Source of the DNA: Pseudoxanthomonas sp.
GTDB taxonomy: Bacteria > Pseudomonadota > Gammaproteobacteria > Xanthomonadales > Xanthomonadaceae
Direction: 5' to 3'
Length of the DNA stretch: 64,000 nt
Assembly: GCF_002863005.1 (NCBI RefSeq)
Contig: NZ_PKDG01000043.1
Span: 1 to 64,000, forward strand
Shown: positions 28,852 through 37,676 of the stretch, one piece after another
How the letters are laid out: the number at the start of each line of letters is the position of its first letter
How positions within the stretch are numbered: the first letter of the stretch is position 1
Position numbers and translations under genes: made by a program
Notes under the pieces: model-generated
The model's input: the letters and a program-made list of their open reading frames with translations, nothing else
What the model was told of the DNA's origin: nothing
Database searches by the model: none

Positions 28852-29937
28852 ATGCCGTTCCGCTATCTGCTCCCGCTGCTGATGGCCGTCGCCCCGCTAC
28901 CGTCTGCCATGGCCGGCGATACGCCGGGAAAGCCCCTCGTCATCGGCCACCGCGGTGCCAGTGCGCTCCTGCCGGAGCACACGCTGGCCGCGTACGAGCG
29001 TGCGATCGCCGATGGCGCCGACTACATCGAGCCGGACCTGGTCGCCACGCGTGACGGCGTGCTGGTGGCACGCCACGAGAACGAGATCGGCGGCACGACC
29101 GATGTCGCCCAGCGGCCCGAGTTCGCGCCGCGAAAACGCCGCCAGGTGATCGATGGCGAGACCTTCGAAGGCTGGTTCACCGAAGACTTCACCCTGGCCG
29201 AGCTGAAGACGCTGCGTGCGCGCGAGCGCCTGCCCGCGTTGCGCGGCACGGCGCACGACGGCCGCTACGAGATCGCGACGCTGGACGAGATCATCGTGCT
29301 GGCGTCGGAGCACTCGCTGCGTAGCCGACGCACCATCGGCCTGATTCCGGAGATCAAGCATCCCAGCCACTTCCGGCGCATCGGCCTGCCGATGGAGGAG
29401 CGCCTGCTGGACGCGCTGGCGGCGCATGCCTACACGCGCGAGGCGCCCGTCGTGATCCAATCGTTCGAGCAGGCCAACCTGCGCGCGCTGCGCAAACGCC
29501 TGGAGCCGTCGCAGCGGAACATCCGCCTGTTGCAGCTGTTGGGTGCGCCGGACGGGCAGCCGGGCGATGTGCTGGCGGCGGGCGAGACGACGCGCTACGC
29601 CGACCTGATGACCCCGGCAGGGCTGAAGGACATCGCGCGCTACGCCGACATCATCGGGCCGTGGACGCGCCTGCTGATGCCGGTGGCGGAGGATGGCGCG
29701 CTGGCAGCGCCGACGACGCTGATGGCGGATGCCCGTGCCGCAGGCCTGCAGGTGTGGCCCTACACGTTCCGGCCGGAGAACCAGTTCCTGCCGGCGACAC
29801 TGCGCCATGGCGACGAGCCGCGCACTCGAAGTGAAGCGGGCTCCATCACCGAGATCCGGGCCTACCTCGCGCTGGGGATCGGCGGCTTCTTCACCGACGA
29901 TCCGGCGCTGGGGCGTCGCGCGGTCGACGCCCGCTGA
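28852..29937 (+). CDS. glpQ: periplasmic glycerophosphodiester phosphodiesterase
   Basis: Hydrolyses glycerophosphodiesters to glycerol-3-phosphate and an alcohol. A signal peptide (about residues 1-21, ending PLPSAMA) is followed by the GDPD core: IGHRGASALLPEHTLAAY with His33 and Glu42, EPDLVATRDGVLVARHEN, the GLIPEIKHP metal-binding Glu, VVIQSFEQANL, and the C-terminal GLQVWPYTFRPEN and GIGGFFTDDP. 361 residues fits periplasmic GlpQ. The ATG at 28852 is chosen because it starts the signal peptide. It ends six bases before the convergent fabB stop. Confidence 0.92.
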   Translation: MPFRYLLPLLMAVAPLPSAMAGDTPGKPLVIGHRGASALLPEHTLAAYERAIADGADYIEPDLVATRDGVLVARHENEIGGTTDVAQRPEFAPRKRRQVIDGETFEGWFTEDFTLAELKTLRARERLPALRGTAHDGRYEIATLDEIIVLASEHSLRSRRTIGLIPEIKHPSHFRRIGLPMEERLLDALAAHAYTREAPVVIQSFEQANLRALRKRLEPSQRNIRLLQLLGAPDGQPGDVLAAGETTRYADLMTPAGLKDIARYADIIGPWTRLLMPVAEDGALAAPTTLMADARAAGLQVWPYTFRPENQFLPATLRHGDEPRTRSEAGSITEIRAYLALGIGGFFTDDPALGRRAVDAR

Positions 29938-29943
29938 CAGCGC

Positions 29944-31152
29944 TTATACCCGGCCGAACACCAGGCTGGCATTCGTGCCGCCGAAACCGAAGCTGTTCGA
30001 CATCACCGTAGTGAGTGTCGCATCGCGGCTGGCCTGTACGATCGGAAATGCGGCTGCACCTTCGTCCAGCGTCTCGATGTTGGCGGATCCTGCGATGAAA
30101 CCGTCGCGCATCATCAGCAGGCAGTAGATTGCTTCGTGCACGCTGGCCGCGCCCAGCGAATGGCCGGACAGCGCCTTGGTGGACGAGATCGGCGGCAGGG
30201 TGTCGCCGAGCGCGGCGCGGATCGCGTCGAGTTCGATCACGTCGCCCAGCGGCGTCGAGGTGCCATGGGTGTTGAGGTAGTCGAGCGGCGCAGTGACGCC
30301 TTCCAGCGCCATCTGCATGCAGCGCACCGCGCCTTCGCCGGATGGCGCGACCATGTCGGCGCCGTCGGAGGTCACGCCGTAGCCGAGCAGTTCGGCATGG
30401 ATGCGCGCGCCACGCCTGACCGCGTGGTCGTAGTTCTCGAGTACCAGCATGCCGCCGCCACCGGCGATGACGAAGCCGTCGCGGTCCGCGTCGTACGGAC
30501 GAGAGGCGTGGGTCGGGTCGTCGTTGCGCTTGCTCGACAGCGCGCCCATCGCGTCGAACATCATCGTCAGGGCCCAGTGCAGTTCCTCACCGCCGCCGGC
30601 GAAGACGATGTCCTGGCGGCCGGCGCGGATCAGGTCCGCCGCCGCGCCGATGCAGTGCGCGGACGTCGCGCAGGCCGCGGAGATCGAATAGCTGACGCCC
30701 TTGATCTTGAACGCGGTGGCCAGCGTCGCCGATACCGTCGAGCACATCGTGCGCGGGACCATGTACGGGCCGACCTTGCGGATGCCGCGTGCGCGCAGCA
30801 GGTCGGCCGCTTCGATCTGCCATTCGGCCGAACCACCGCCGGAACCGGCGATCAGGCCGGTGCGCGGCTGGCTGACCAAGGCCTCGTCCAGGCCGGCATC
30901 GGCGATCGCATCGCGCAGCGCGATGTGCGCGAACGCGGCGGCGTCGCCCATGAAGCGCTTCTGCTTGCGGTCGATCTGCGCATCGAGGTCGATCTCGGGC
31001 GCGCCGCCGACCTGGCTGCGGAAACCGAGCTCGGCGTACTGCGGGATATGGCGGATGCCGGAGCGGCCTTCGCGCAACGCGGCCGACACGGTGTCCGCGT
31101 CGTTGCCCAGGCAGGAGGTGATGCCCAGGCCGGTGATGACGACGCGGCGCAT
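29944..31152 (-). CDS. fabB: beta-ketoacyl-ACP synthase I
   Basis: Elongates fatty acyl-ACP and is required for unsaturated chains made by FabA. All catalytic residues are in place: Cys161 (SAACATSAH), His296 ([11 protein letters not shown]), Lys326 and His331 ([13 protein letters not shown]), each two positions before the E. coli FabB numbering. The C-terminal [15 protein letters not shown] is typical. 402 residues. The start ATG overlaps the fabA stop (TGATG), so the pair is co-translated. Confidence 0.95.
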   Translation of the reverse strand: MRRVVITGLGITSCLGNDADTVSAALREGRSGIRHIPQYAELGFRSQVGGAPEIDLDAQIDRKQKRFMGDAAAFAHIALRDAIADAGLDEALVSQPRTGLIAGSGGGSAEWQIEAADLLRARGIRKVGPYMVPRTMCSTVSATLATAFKIKGVSYSISAACATSAHCIGAAADLIRAGRQDIVFAGGGEELHWALTMMFDAMGALSSKRNDDPTHASRPYDADRDGFVIAGGGGMLVLENYDHAVRRGARIHAELLGYGVTSDGADMVAPSGEGAVRCMQMALEGVTAPLDYLNTHGTSTPLGDVIELDAIRAALGDTLPPISSTKALSGHSLGAASVHEAIYCLLMMRDGFIAGSANIETLDEGAAAFPIVQASRDATLTTVMSNSFGFGGTNASLVFGRV

Positions 31153-31667
31153 CAGAAGCTCTCCGTCGACGTGAACAGGCCCACGCGCAGATCGCGTGCG
31201 GTGTAGATCTCGCGGCCGTCGACCAGCATGCGGCCATCGGCCACCGCCAGCACTAGCTTGCGGTTGACCACGCGGCTGATGTCGATCTCATAGCTCACGC
31301 GCTTGGCGGTGGGGAGCACCTGGCCGGTGAACTTCACTTCGCCGGAACCCAGTGCGCGGCCGCGGCCCGGCGCGCCGATCCACGTCAGGAAGAAGCCGGT
31401 CAGCTGCCACATCGCGTCCAGGCCCAGGCAGCCGGGCATCACCGGATCGCCGAGGAAGTGGCACTGGAAGAACCACAGGTCCGGATGGATATCGAGTTCG
31501 GCGCGCACCGTGCCCTTGCCGTGCGTGCCGCCGTCCTGGCGGATCTCGGTGATGCGGTCGAACATCAGCATCGGGTCGTTCGGGAGGCGGCCGCTCTCGG
31601 GGCCGAACAGTTCACCGCGCGCGCTGGCCAGCAGCTGTTCGCGCGAGAAGGAAGCGGGGGCGTTCAT
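31152..31667 (-). CDS. fabA: 3-hydroxydecanoyl-ACP dehydratase / isomerase
   Basis: Introduces the cis double bond in the oxygen-independent unsaturated fatty-acid route by dehydrating 3-hydroxydecanoyl-ACP and isomerising trans-2 to cis-3. The active-site pair His70 ([15 protein letters not shown]) and Asp84 (LGLDAMWQL) has exactly the E. coli spacing. 171 residues, full length. First gene of fabA-fabB. The promoter region carries an FNR-type box, a well-placed -10 sequence and a palindrome (31694-31735). Confidence 0.95.
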   Translation of the reverse strand: MNAPASFSREQLLASARGELFGPESGRLPNDPMLMFDRITEIRQDGGTHGKGTVRAELDIHPDLWFFQCHFLGDPVMPGCLGLDAMWQLTGFFLTWIGAPGRGRALGSGEVKFTGQVLPTAKRVSYEIDISRVVNRKLVLAVADGRMLVDGREIYTARDLRVGLFTSTESF

Positions 31668-31693
31668 TGCATCGTCCGTTCTGCGAAGCACAA

Positions 31694-31735
31694 ATAATGC
31701 ACACATGTGCATACGCTTGTCTTGATGCAGATCAA
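31694..31735 (-). promoter_or_regulatory. predicted FNR-activated fabA promoter with overlapping operator
   Basis: A perfect FNR/ANR box, TTGAT-N4-ATCAA, occupies 31722-31735. On the minus strand a -10-like CATTAT (31699 down to 31694) is centred 32 bases downstream of the box centre, exactly the class II FNR geometry (box at -41.5). Between them lies TGCACA-CA-TGTGCA (31698-31711), a 14-bp inverted repeat placed where a repressor would block polymerase. The box is on the fabA side (about 61 bases before its ATG) and about 150 bases from dinB. Function is inferred from geometry. Confidence 0.65.
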
Positions 31736-31880
31736 CCGGGTTTTTCCATACGCCGCCGTACCATCCGCGCAACGCAATTGCGGCAAGGGTTTCGCGCACA
31801 TTGTCCGCATCTCCACACGCGACCGTATCGTTTCCGCGCGCATCCATGCGATCGCGTACGGCGGCCGATATCATCGCGTG

Positions 31881-32951
31881 ATGCGCAAGATCATCCACAT
31901 CGACATGGACGCGTTCTACGCGTCGGTGGAACAGCGCGACGATCCGTCGCTGCGCGGGCGGCCGGTGGTGGTGGCGTGGCGCGGCGAGCGCTCGGTGGTG
32001 TGCGCGGCGTCCTACGAAGCGCGCGTGTTCGGCGTGCGCTCGGCGATGCCGGCGGTACGCGCGGAACGCCTGTGCCCGCAGGCAGTGTTCGTGCCGCCGG
32101 ACTTCACCCGCTACAAGGCGGTGTCGCGGCAGGTGCGCGAGATCTTCTTCCGCCATACCGACCTGGTCGAACCGCTCTCGCTGGACGAAGCCTATCTCGA
32201 CGTCACCGCGCCGAAGACCGACCTGCCGACGGCCACCGCCGTGGCCGAGACCATACGCGCGCAGATCCGCGAAGAAACCCGGCTCACCGCGTCGGCCGGC
32301 GTGGCGCCGAACAAGTTCCTCGCCAAGATCGCGTCGGACTGGCGCAAGCCGGACGGACAGTTCGTGCTGCGGCCGCATCAGGTGGAAGCCTTCCTGACGC
32401 CGTTGCCGGTGGAACGCATCCCCGGGGTGGGCAAGGTAATGCAGGGCAAGCTCAATGCCGACGGCATCCGTACCGTCGGCGATCTGCGTGCGTACGCGCA
32501 GCATGAACTGGAAGCACGCTACGGCAGTTTCGGTGGCGGCCTGTACCGGCGTGCGCGCGGCATTGACGAGCGCCCGGTCGAGCCCGACCAGCCGGTGCAG
32601 TCGATCTCCTCCGAAGACACCTTCGCCACCGACCTGCTGTTGTCGGAACTGGAGCCGCACATCGTCCGCATCGCGGAAAAAGCGTGGCAGGCCAGCCGCA
32701 AGACCGAGCGCGTGGGTCGGACCGTGGTGCTGAAGCTGAAGACGTCCCAGTTCCGCATCCTCACCCGCAGTTTCACGCCGGAGGCGCCGCCGGCGTCGGA
32801 ACAGGAGTTCATCGACATCGCGATGGCCCTGCGCGAGCGCGTGGACCTGCCTGCCGCGACGCGCTACCGGCTGGTGGGCGTAGGCCTGTCGGGTTTCCGC
32901 GACCGCGACGAGGTCGCCACGCAGCCAGGGCTGTTCGACACCGTCGCTTGA
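31881..32951 (+). CDS. dinB: DNA polymerase IV
   Basis: Y-family translesion polymerase. The N-terminus [19 protein letters not shown] carries metal-binding Asp8, the palm has [11 protein letters not shown] with the catalytic Asp-Glu, followed by [20 protein letters not shown] and the helix-hairpin-helix-like [12 protein letters not shown], then a little-finger domain and a C-terminal beta-clamp-type end QPGLFDTVA. 356 residues. The ATG at 31881 gives the canonical start; a GTG directly before it and longer frames upstream are less likely. No LexA box was seen in the 150 bases upstream. Confidence 0.94.
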   Translation: MRKIIHIDMDAFYASVEQRDDPSLRGRPVVVAWRGERSVVCAASYEARVFGVRSAMPAVRAERLCPQAVFVPPDFTRYKAVSRQVREIFFRHTDLVEPLSLDEAYLDVTAPKTDLPTATAVAETIRAQIREETRLTASAGVAPNKFLAKIASDWRKPDGQFVLRPHQVEAFLTPLPVERIPGVGKVMQGKLNADGIRTVGDLRAYAQHELEARYGSFGGGLYRRARGIDERPVEPDQPVQSISSEDTFATDLLLSELEPHIVRIAEKAWQASRKTERVGRTVVLKLKTSQFRILTRSFTPEAPPASEQEFIDIAMALRERVDLPAATRYRLVGVGLSGFRDRDEVATQPGLFDTVA

Positions 32952-33073
32952 TGCCGGTCACGGGGTGCTTGTGCACGCGGCGGCTGCCCGTTGGCAGTCC
33001 CTGCGCGCGTCTGCCAGCACGTCGCGCGCGTCGGCGATAGTCTCGGCGTCGTTAGCCCGAGGGGAGGCGGAAG

Positions 33074-33550
33074 ATGGACGCGATTCGACAGGGTTCTGCG
33101 GCCGAGCTGTGGCAGGCGCTGGTGCGTGAGGCGTGTTCGCGCTGCGGACAGGCGCTGGACGAGGCGCAGGAGAGCTATCTGGTCTTCGTGCTGCTGCGGC
33201 ACCAGCGCGACGGACACCTGCTGGCGCGCACACAGGCGCTGGAATGGCTGGACGCGCAGCTGCGCGTCGGCAGCGCACGCAGCGATGCCCTGCGCGATGT
33301 CGGAGACCGCTGCCTGCTGATCGCGGGCCTGTTTCCCGCGCTGGCGCAGCGGCGCCGCGTGAGCGTGGAGTACTTCGTCGACCTCGGTCGTGGCGCCTAC
33401 CGGGGGGTGGCCGACAGCGGGCGCAGCGCCTATGCGGACCTGTTCGCGCAATTGGCATCCACGTATCACCAGCTCGTGCACACGCTGCGGGCGGTACGTG
33501 GCGACGGCAGCATTCCCGTGTACGGACACCGCACCGGGCCTCTGCACTGA
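33074..33550 (+). CDS. hypothetical protein
   Basis: 158 residues, soluble, mainly helical, rich in Leu, Arg and Ala; no family recognised. There is a pair of Cys near the N-terminus (EACSRCGQALD) that is not extended into a zinc site. Longer segments such as ESYLVFVLLRHQRDGHLLA and RVSVEYFVDLGRGAY suggest a folded protein rather than noise. A GGGGAGG ribosome site lies 12-18 bases before the ATG. It stands alone, 122 bases after dinB and convergent with the second btuB. Probably lineage-specific. Confidence 0.7.
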   Translation: MDAIRQGSAAELWQALVREACSRCGQALDEAQESYLVFVLLRHQRDGHLLARTQALEWLDAQLRVGSARSDALRDVGDRCLLIAGLFPALAQRRRVSVEYFVDLGRGAYRGVADSGRSAYADLFAQLASTYHQLVHTLRAVRGDGSIPVYGHRTGPLH

Positions 33551-33555
33551 ACGCG

Positions 33556-33583
33556 CCGGTGACCCGCGGAGGCGGGCCACCGG
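33556..33583. terminator. hairpin between convergent genes
   Basis: CCGGTGACCCGC (33556-33567) pairs with GCGGGCCACCGG (33572-33583) with one mismatch and a 4-base loop, between the hypothetical gene and convergent btuB. There is no T-run, so it is only a possible bidirectional terminator. Confidence 0.35.
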
Positions 33584-33591
33584 GAGCGACG

Positions 33592-35457
33592 TCATTCCTG
33601 CGGTTGGTAACGCAGGCTGAGACCATAGGTGCGGCCTGCCTGGTTGTACCAGGCGACCGTTTCGTACTCGCGGTCGAACACGTTGCCCACCTTCGCCTGC
33701 AGCGTCCATGCCTGCGCGATGGCGTACTCCAGGCGCAGGTCCAGCGTGCTGTAGCCGCCCAGGCGGACGGTGTTGGCCAGGTTGTCGTAGCGCTCACCCG
33801 CGGCGTTGAACGTCACGCCGGTGCGGAACGCGCCGAACGCGCGGTCCACGTCGATGCGCGCGGTGTTGCGCGGACGGCGTGCCAGCAGGTTGTCATGGTT
33901 GAAGCCGGCCGAACGGTTACGCGGATCGGTATGGCTCAGCTGGGTGGCGATGTCGAAGCCTGCGACCGCGATGTCGACGGTGAACTCCGCGCCGCGGATG
34001 CGGGCTTCGTCGATGTTGTTGGGCAGGAAGATCGCCGCGTCGTAGGAGATCAGCTGGTCCACCTTGTTCTGGTAGACGTTGAACGTCCAGTTCCAGGTGT
34101 CCGCGTACTGCGCGATGCCGAGGTTGACGCTCTCGGACTCTTCCGGCTTCAGGTCCGGGTTGCCGAAGAACGGGTAGTACAGGTCGTTGAAGCTCGGTGC
34201 CTTGAAGCCGGTGGCCACGCTGGCGGTCAGCTTCAGGCCGTTGCCGAACCCGAACCCGTAGCCCAGGCTGCCGGTGGTGTGGTTGCCGAACTGCTCGTTG
34301 TCGTCGTTGCGGACGCTGGCCTGCAGTTGGTGCGCGCCGAAGCGGCCCTGGTATTCGACGAAGCCGGCGAGGTTGTCGCGCTGGGTGGCGTCGAAGGCGG
34401 TGGCGCTTTCGATCTTGTCGTCCTGCCAGTCAATGCCAGCGGTCAGCAGTTGGTTGGTGGCCACGATGAAGTCGCCCTGCGCCGATGCCACGTAGCGACG
34501 CGTCTCGAAGTAACCGGACGGCACATCGTCATGGAAGTCGTCGGACTTGTCGTCGTTGCGGCCCAGGCTCAGCAGCAGGTTGACCTTGTCGCTAGGCGCG
34601 TAGCGCAGCTTGGTGCCCAACACCTGCTGCACGGTTTCGGACCGGTTGGTGAAGCTGCCGTCGAACTCGCTCTCACCGTCGGCGCGCAGCGCGTTGGCTT
34701 CCAGCGTCAGCGTGTCGGTGAATGCGTAACCGCCGCGCAGGCTGGCCGAGGTGTTGCGGTAGCCGTCACGGTCGGGTTCGTCGGCGAAGCAGCCGGCACC
34801 GAACGGGTTCGCGGCATCCCCGCTGGTGCCGCGGCAGGCGTTGAAGCCGTCGGTGCGCGTATACGCAACGTCGGCACCGAACCAGCCGCGGCCGATGGCG
34901 CCGCCGATACCGGCGCTGGCTTCACGCGTGCTGTCGCTGCCCACGCCGATGCGGACGTTCGGCCGTACCTTGCCGGTGTTGCGGCGGGTGAACACCTGGA
35001 TCACGCCGCCGATGGCCTCGGAGCCCCACAGGCTCGAGCGCGGGCCGCGCACGATCTCGACGCGATCAATCTGGTCGATCGGCAGGTCCTGCAGCGCGGG
35101 CAGGCCGGCGGTCGCCGAACCCATGCGCACGCCGTCCACGAGCACCAGCACGTGGTCGGATTCGGCACCGCGCAGATTGAGCGTGGTGATCTTGCCCGCG
35201 CCGCCCTGGTTGGCGATCGAGATGCCGGCGCGTCCCTGCAGCAGCTCGCCCAGCGAGCGCGCCTGGCTGCGCTGGATCGCCTCGCGGCCGATCACCTGCG
35301 CCGGGACCAGGCTGTCTTCGACGGACACCTCGGTGCGCGTGCCGGAGACGACGATCTCGTCGAGGTTGGTGGCGTCCTGCGCCTGCGCGGCGAGTGGCAG
35401 CGCCATCGCGACCGCGAAGGCCAGCAGGGAAGGGGAGGAAAGGGTACGGCTCTGCAT
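33592..35457 (-). CDS. btuB: second TonB-dependent B12 receptor BtuB
   Basis: 621 residues: signal peptide (cleavage near AAQAQ, residue 26), TonB box DEIVVSGT (33-40), plug with LNLRGAESDHVLVLVDGVR and VRGPRSSLWGSEAIGGVIQVF, then the barrel. It carries the same plug motifs as the receptor at 2459, including the DHVLVLVDGV segment and the GSEA(L/I)GGV motif, though the barrels differ. The riboswitch at 35600-35787 supports cobalamin as substrate. It is a stand-alone gene; its ATG has a GGAG-like stretch about 10 bases upstream. Two receptors may differ in affinity or in preferred corrinoid (inference). Confidence 0.92.
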   Translation of the reverse strand: MQSRTLSSPSLLAFAVAMALPLAAQAQDATNLDEIVVSGTRTEVSVEDSLVPAQVIGREAIQRSQARSLGELLQGRAGISIANQGGAGKITTLNLRGAESDHVLVLVDGVRMGSATAGLPALQDLPIDQIDRVEIVRGPRSSLWGSEAIGGVIQVFTRRNTGKVRPNVRIGVGSDSTREASAGIGGAIGRGWFGADVAYTRTDGFNACRGTSGDAANPFGAGCFADEPDRDGYRNTSASLRGGYAFTDTLTLEANALRADGESEFDGSFTNRSETVQQVLGTKLRYAPSDKVNLLLSLGRNDDKSDDFHDDVPSGYFETRRYVASAQGDFIVATNQLLTAGIDWQDDKIESATAFDATQRDNLAGFVEYQGRFGAHQLQASVRNDDNEQFGNHTTGSLGYGFGFGNGLKLTASVATGFKAPSFNDLYYPFFGNPDLKPEESESVNLGIAQYADTWNWTFNVYQNKVDQLISYDAAIFLPNNIDEARIRGAEFTVDIAVAGFDIATQLSHTDPRNRSAGFNHDNLLARRPRNTARIDVDRAFGAFRTGVTFNAAGERYDNLANTVRLGGYSTLDLRLEYAIAQAWTLQAKVGNVFDREYETVAWYNQAGRTYGLSLRYQPQE

Positions 35458-35599
35458 CGGAACAACTCCATCGCGCGCCCCGCGCGCATTGTCGGCGTGG
35501 AGTCGCGATGACGGAGAGGGAACGTTGCGGACAGCGCGGCAGACGAGCGGCGGCGCGGCACGCCACGACGCCCTCCGCATCGCAACCAGTGGACTTCCA

Positions 35600-35787
35600 G
35601 GCCGGTCTCCGGGCTTGCGAAGGCGTGCGCGATGCACGCTGCCGGGGCGCCTTCCCATGCGTTGGACGCACAGTGGCCGATGCCGAGGCTGTCTTCGCCT
35701 ACCGTTGCGGGGGCAGCGCCGGAATGCCGCCTGCGCGGGCCACCGGCTTCCCGTTTCAACCCGTGGCAGGAATGCCTGGGTCACCTG
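35600..35787 (-). promoter_or_regulatory. second cobalamin riboswitch
   Basis: Read on the minus strand, the aptamer blocks appear in order: CAGGTGACCC start (near 35787), GGGTTGAAACGGGAAGCCGG, GCTGCCCCCGCAACGGTA, B12 box GCCACTGTG, CATGGGAAGGCG, and the closing CGCAAGCCCGGAGACCGGCC (35619 to 35600). It lies 142 bases upstream of the second btuB. A TATACT sequence (35804 to 35799, minus) just upstream is a plausible -10 box. Confidence 0.93.
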
Positions 35788-35798
35788 AAAGCGCGCGC

Positions 35799-35804
35799 AG
35801 TATA
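35799..35804 (-). promoter_or_regulatory. candidate -10 box for riboswitch-btuB transcript
   Basis: TATACT on the minus strand lies about 12 bases before the aptamer start. No good -35 is visible at the expected distance. Confidence 0.4.
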
Positions 35805-35825
35805 CGGGAAGCGTCCGCCCGCCAC

Positions 35826-35895
35826 GTAGAGCGGAGCTTGCTCCGCTGCTTTTCGCCAACGGACGGTCTGCGGCGTCGAGCAAGCTCGACGCTAC
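35826..35895. repeat. SMAG/REP-like palindromes, inverted pair
   Basis: GTAG followed by AGCGGAGC-TT-GCTCCGCT (35830-35847) forms one stem-loop. 25 bases later GCGTCGAGC-AA-GCTCGACGC (35873-35892) forms another and ends in CTAC, the complement of GTAG. This head-to-head pair of GTAG-headed hairpins is the layout of SMAG/REP elements (Stenotrophomonas GTAG repeats), which are mobilised by RAYT transposases. A third, degenerate copy lies near 35933-35957. No RAYT gene is in the window. Confidence 0.7.
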
Positions 35896-36013
35896 GACAG
35901 GAAGACCCGCGAGGGTTGCTTTCAGGAGGCGCGTGGAGCCGAGCGTGCTCCGCTGCTTCTTGGCGTCGCAGGCAGGTGGCGTGCAGGACCCGAGATGACG
36001 CGAATTGTCGCGG

Positions 36014-36382
36014 TCAGTCGTCGCCGCGCGAATCGAACAGGTTCAGCGACGGACCCGCGTCTTCCTCGCGCTCGGTGTGCGTGGTCGTCACCGGGCCGGC
36101 GGCGGGACGACCGCGTGGCGGTGGCAGCAGGGCGGCGGCCGCATCGTAGGCCACCAGCAGTTCCGCGCGGCGGTCTTCGGGCAATTGCTGCCAGTGGCAG
36201 TCCAGCAGGGCGCCTTCCAGCGCGTAGAGCAGGTTGAGGCTGGGGCGGAAACCCGCACGCTTCACCCGGATGAAGGCTTCCACCGCGCCGACCGACTCCA
36301 GGTCCTCCTGCGTGCGCAGGCCGACCTGGCGAAGCCAGGCGGCGGACTTGGGGCCGATGTTGCGCAGCTTGGTGCCTGTCAT
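36014..36382 (-). CDS. TfoX C-terminal domain protein
   Basis: 122 residues with a single TfoX/Sxy C-terminal domain, a helix-hairpin-helix-like fold: KLRNIGPKSAAWLRQVGL, EDLESVGAVEAFIRVKRAGF, LNLLYALEGALLDCHWQQLPE. The N-terminal TfoX domain of full competence regulators is absent, as in many short TfoX-C proteins, so a competence role should not be assumed. The last 35 residues are a polar tail. The start overlaps the msrC stop by ATGA, so the two are co-transcribed. Confidence 0.85.
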   Translation of the reverse strand: MTGTKLRNIGPKSAAWLRQVGLRTQEDLESVGAVEAFIRVKRAGFRPSLNLLYALEGALLDCHWQQLPEDRRAELLVAYDAAAALLPPPRGRPAAGPVTTTHTEREEDAGPSLNLFDSRGDD

Positions 36383-36864
36383 GTCAGCGAGTCCACGAAA
36401 ATGGCGGCGATGCGTTCCATGCCCGCCTGGTCGTCGGCATCGAAGCGCGCCAGGCGGGGACTGTCCAGATCGAGCACGCCGACCAGTTCGTCCCCTTTCA
36501 CCAGCGGTACCACCAGTTCCGAGCGCGATGCGGAATCGCAGGCGATGTGGCCCGGAAAGGCCTCGACATCGTCCACGCGCTGGGTCTGGCGGGTGCGTGC
36601 GGCGGCTCCGCAGACCCCCTTGTCCAACGGGATCCGCACGCAGGCTGGTAGTCCCTGAAACGGACCGACCACCAATTCCCGGCCATCGAAGAAATAGAAG
36701 CCCGCCCAGTTGAAGTCGGGCAGGGCGTGGTACAGCAGCGCGGCGAGGTTGGCGGCGTTGGCGATCCGGTCCGGTTCGCCGGCCAACAGGGCGCGGGCCT
36801 GGTCGGCCAGCTGTGCGTATTGTTCCGGCTTGCTGCCGGTGAGCGTCTGGGAGGCGAATGACAT
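36379..36864 (-). CDS. msrC: free methionine-(R)-sulfoxide reductase (GAF domain)
   Basis: A 161-residue GAF-domain enzyme that reduces free methionine-(R)-sulfoxide. The three family cysteines are present: Cys75 (LPACVRIPL), Cys85 (KGVCGAAAR) and Cys109 (HIACDSASRSELVVPL), each nine positions before E. coli (84, 94, 118). YFFDGRELVVGPFQG and the final GVLDLDSPRLARF complete the pattern. The ATG at 36864 follows homology. It is co-transcribed with the TfoX-C gene, an arrangement I cannot explain functionally. Confidence 0.92.
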   Translation of the reverse strand: MSFASQTLTGSKPEQYAQLADQARALLAGEPDRIANAANLAALLYHALPDFNWAGFYFFDGRELVVGPFQGLPACVRIPLDKGVCGAAARTRQTQRVDDVEAFPGHIACDSASRSELVVPLVKGDELVGVLDLDSPRLARFDADDQAGMERIAAIFVDSLT

Positions 36865-36946
36865 GCCGTCGATTCTACTCCCGGCCTTTCGCGGTGGACC
36901 GATATGATGCATTCCATCGGCAACCCTGACGGGGACACGGGTGGGC

Positions 36947-37672
36947 ATGAACGCAGGCGATGATGAAACCGGGTGGCGCGGCCACGGGGTGACCCGGCTG
37001 GAGGCGTTCGTGGATGCGGCCTTCGCGTTCGCGGTGACCCTGCTGGTCATCTCCGTGGACCGCATCCCGGACAGCATCGGAGCGCTGCAGCAGGCGCTGA
37101 AGAACGTACCGGCCTTCGCCGCCAGTTTCGCGATGGTGGCGATGTTCTGGTACGCGCACGTGCGCTGGAGCCGTCGCTACCGCCTCGGCACGGTGCCGGC
37201 CACGCTGCTCAGCCTGCTTCTCGTGTTCCTGGTGCTGGTCTATGTGTATCCGCTGCGGCTGCTGCTGGGCACCTTCTTCGCGTGGATCACCGGCGGCTGG
37301 CTGCCGATGCCGCTGACCGATGCCAATGGCGCGCGCCCGCTCGCCTTCATGTTCACCTTCTACGGACTCGCGTTCGCGTCGATGTCGGCCTGCATCGGCG
37401 GCCTGTACGTGCTGGCCTGGCGCGCACGCGCGCGGCTTGGTCTGGATGGCGAGGCCGCCGCGAACGCCGCTGGCGAAATCGCCTCGCATGCGTACTTCGT
37501 CGGCGTGGGTCTGCTGTCGGTACTGATCGCCAGCCTGCTGGGCGAGCACGCGCGATCCTGGCAGGTCGCCATGGCGGGCAGCGTGTACTTCCTCCTGTCG
37601 TTTACCGGCATCGTCCACGTGGGGGGGCAGCGCTGGGGCGCACGCCGCTGGCCCGAACGCATGGAGGGCTAG
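36947..37672 (+). CDS. TMEM175-family potassium channel (DUF1211)
   Basis: 241 residues with about six membrane helices. The first helix carries RLEAFVDAAFAFAVTLLVIS, the bacterial TMEM175 signature (R-x3-F-S/V-D-A-x-F-A) that lines the selectivity filter in this K+ channel family. Bacterial members usually have one six-helix unit and work as tetramers, which fits this length. The middle contains a long loop with LPMPLTDANGARP. The ATG at 36947 is used; an in-frame GTG six bases earlier is an alternative. It ends four bases before bioD, so the two are probably transcribed together. Confidence 0.8.
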   Translation: MNAGDDETGWRGHGVTRLEAFVDAAFAFAVTLLVISVDRIPDSIGALQQALKNVPAFAASFAMVAMFWYAHVRWSRRYRLGTVPATLLSLLLVFLVLVYVYPLRLLLGTFFAWITGGWLPMPLTDANGARPLAFMFTFYGLAFASMSACIGGLYVLAWRARARLGLDGEAAANAAGEIASHAYFVGVGLLSVLIASLLGEHARSWQVAMAGSVYFLLSFTGIVHVGGQRWGARRWPERMEG

Positions 37673-37676
37673 GCGA

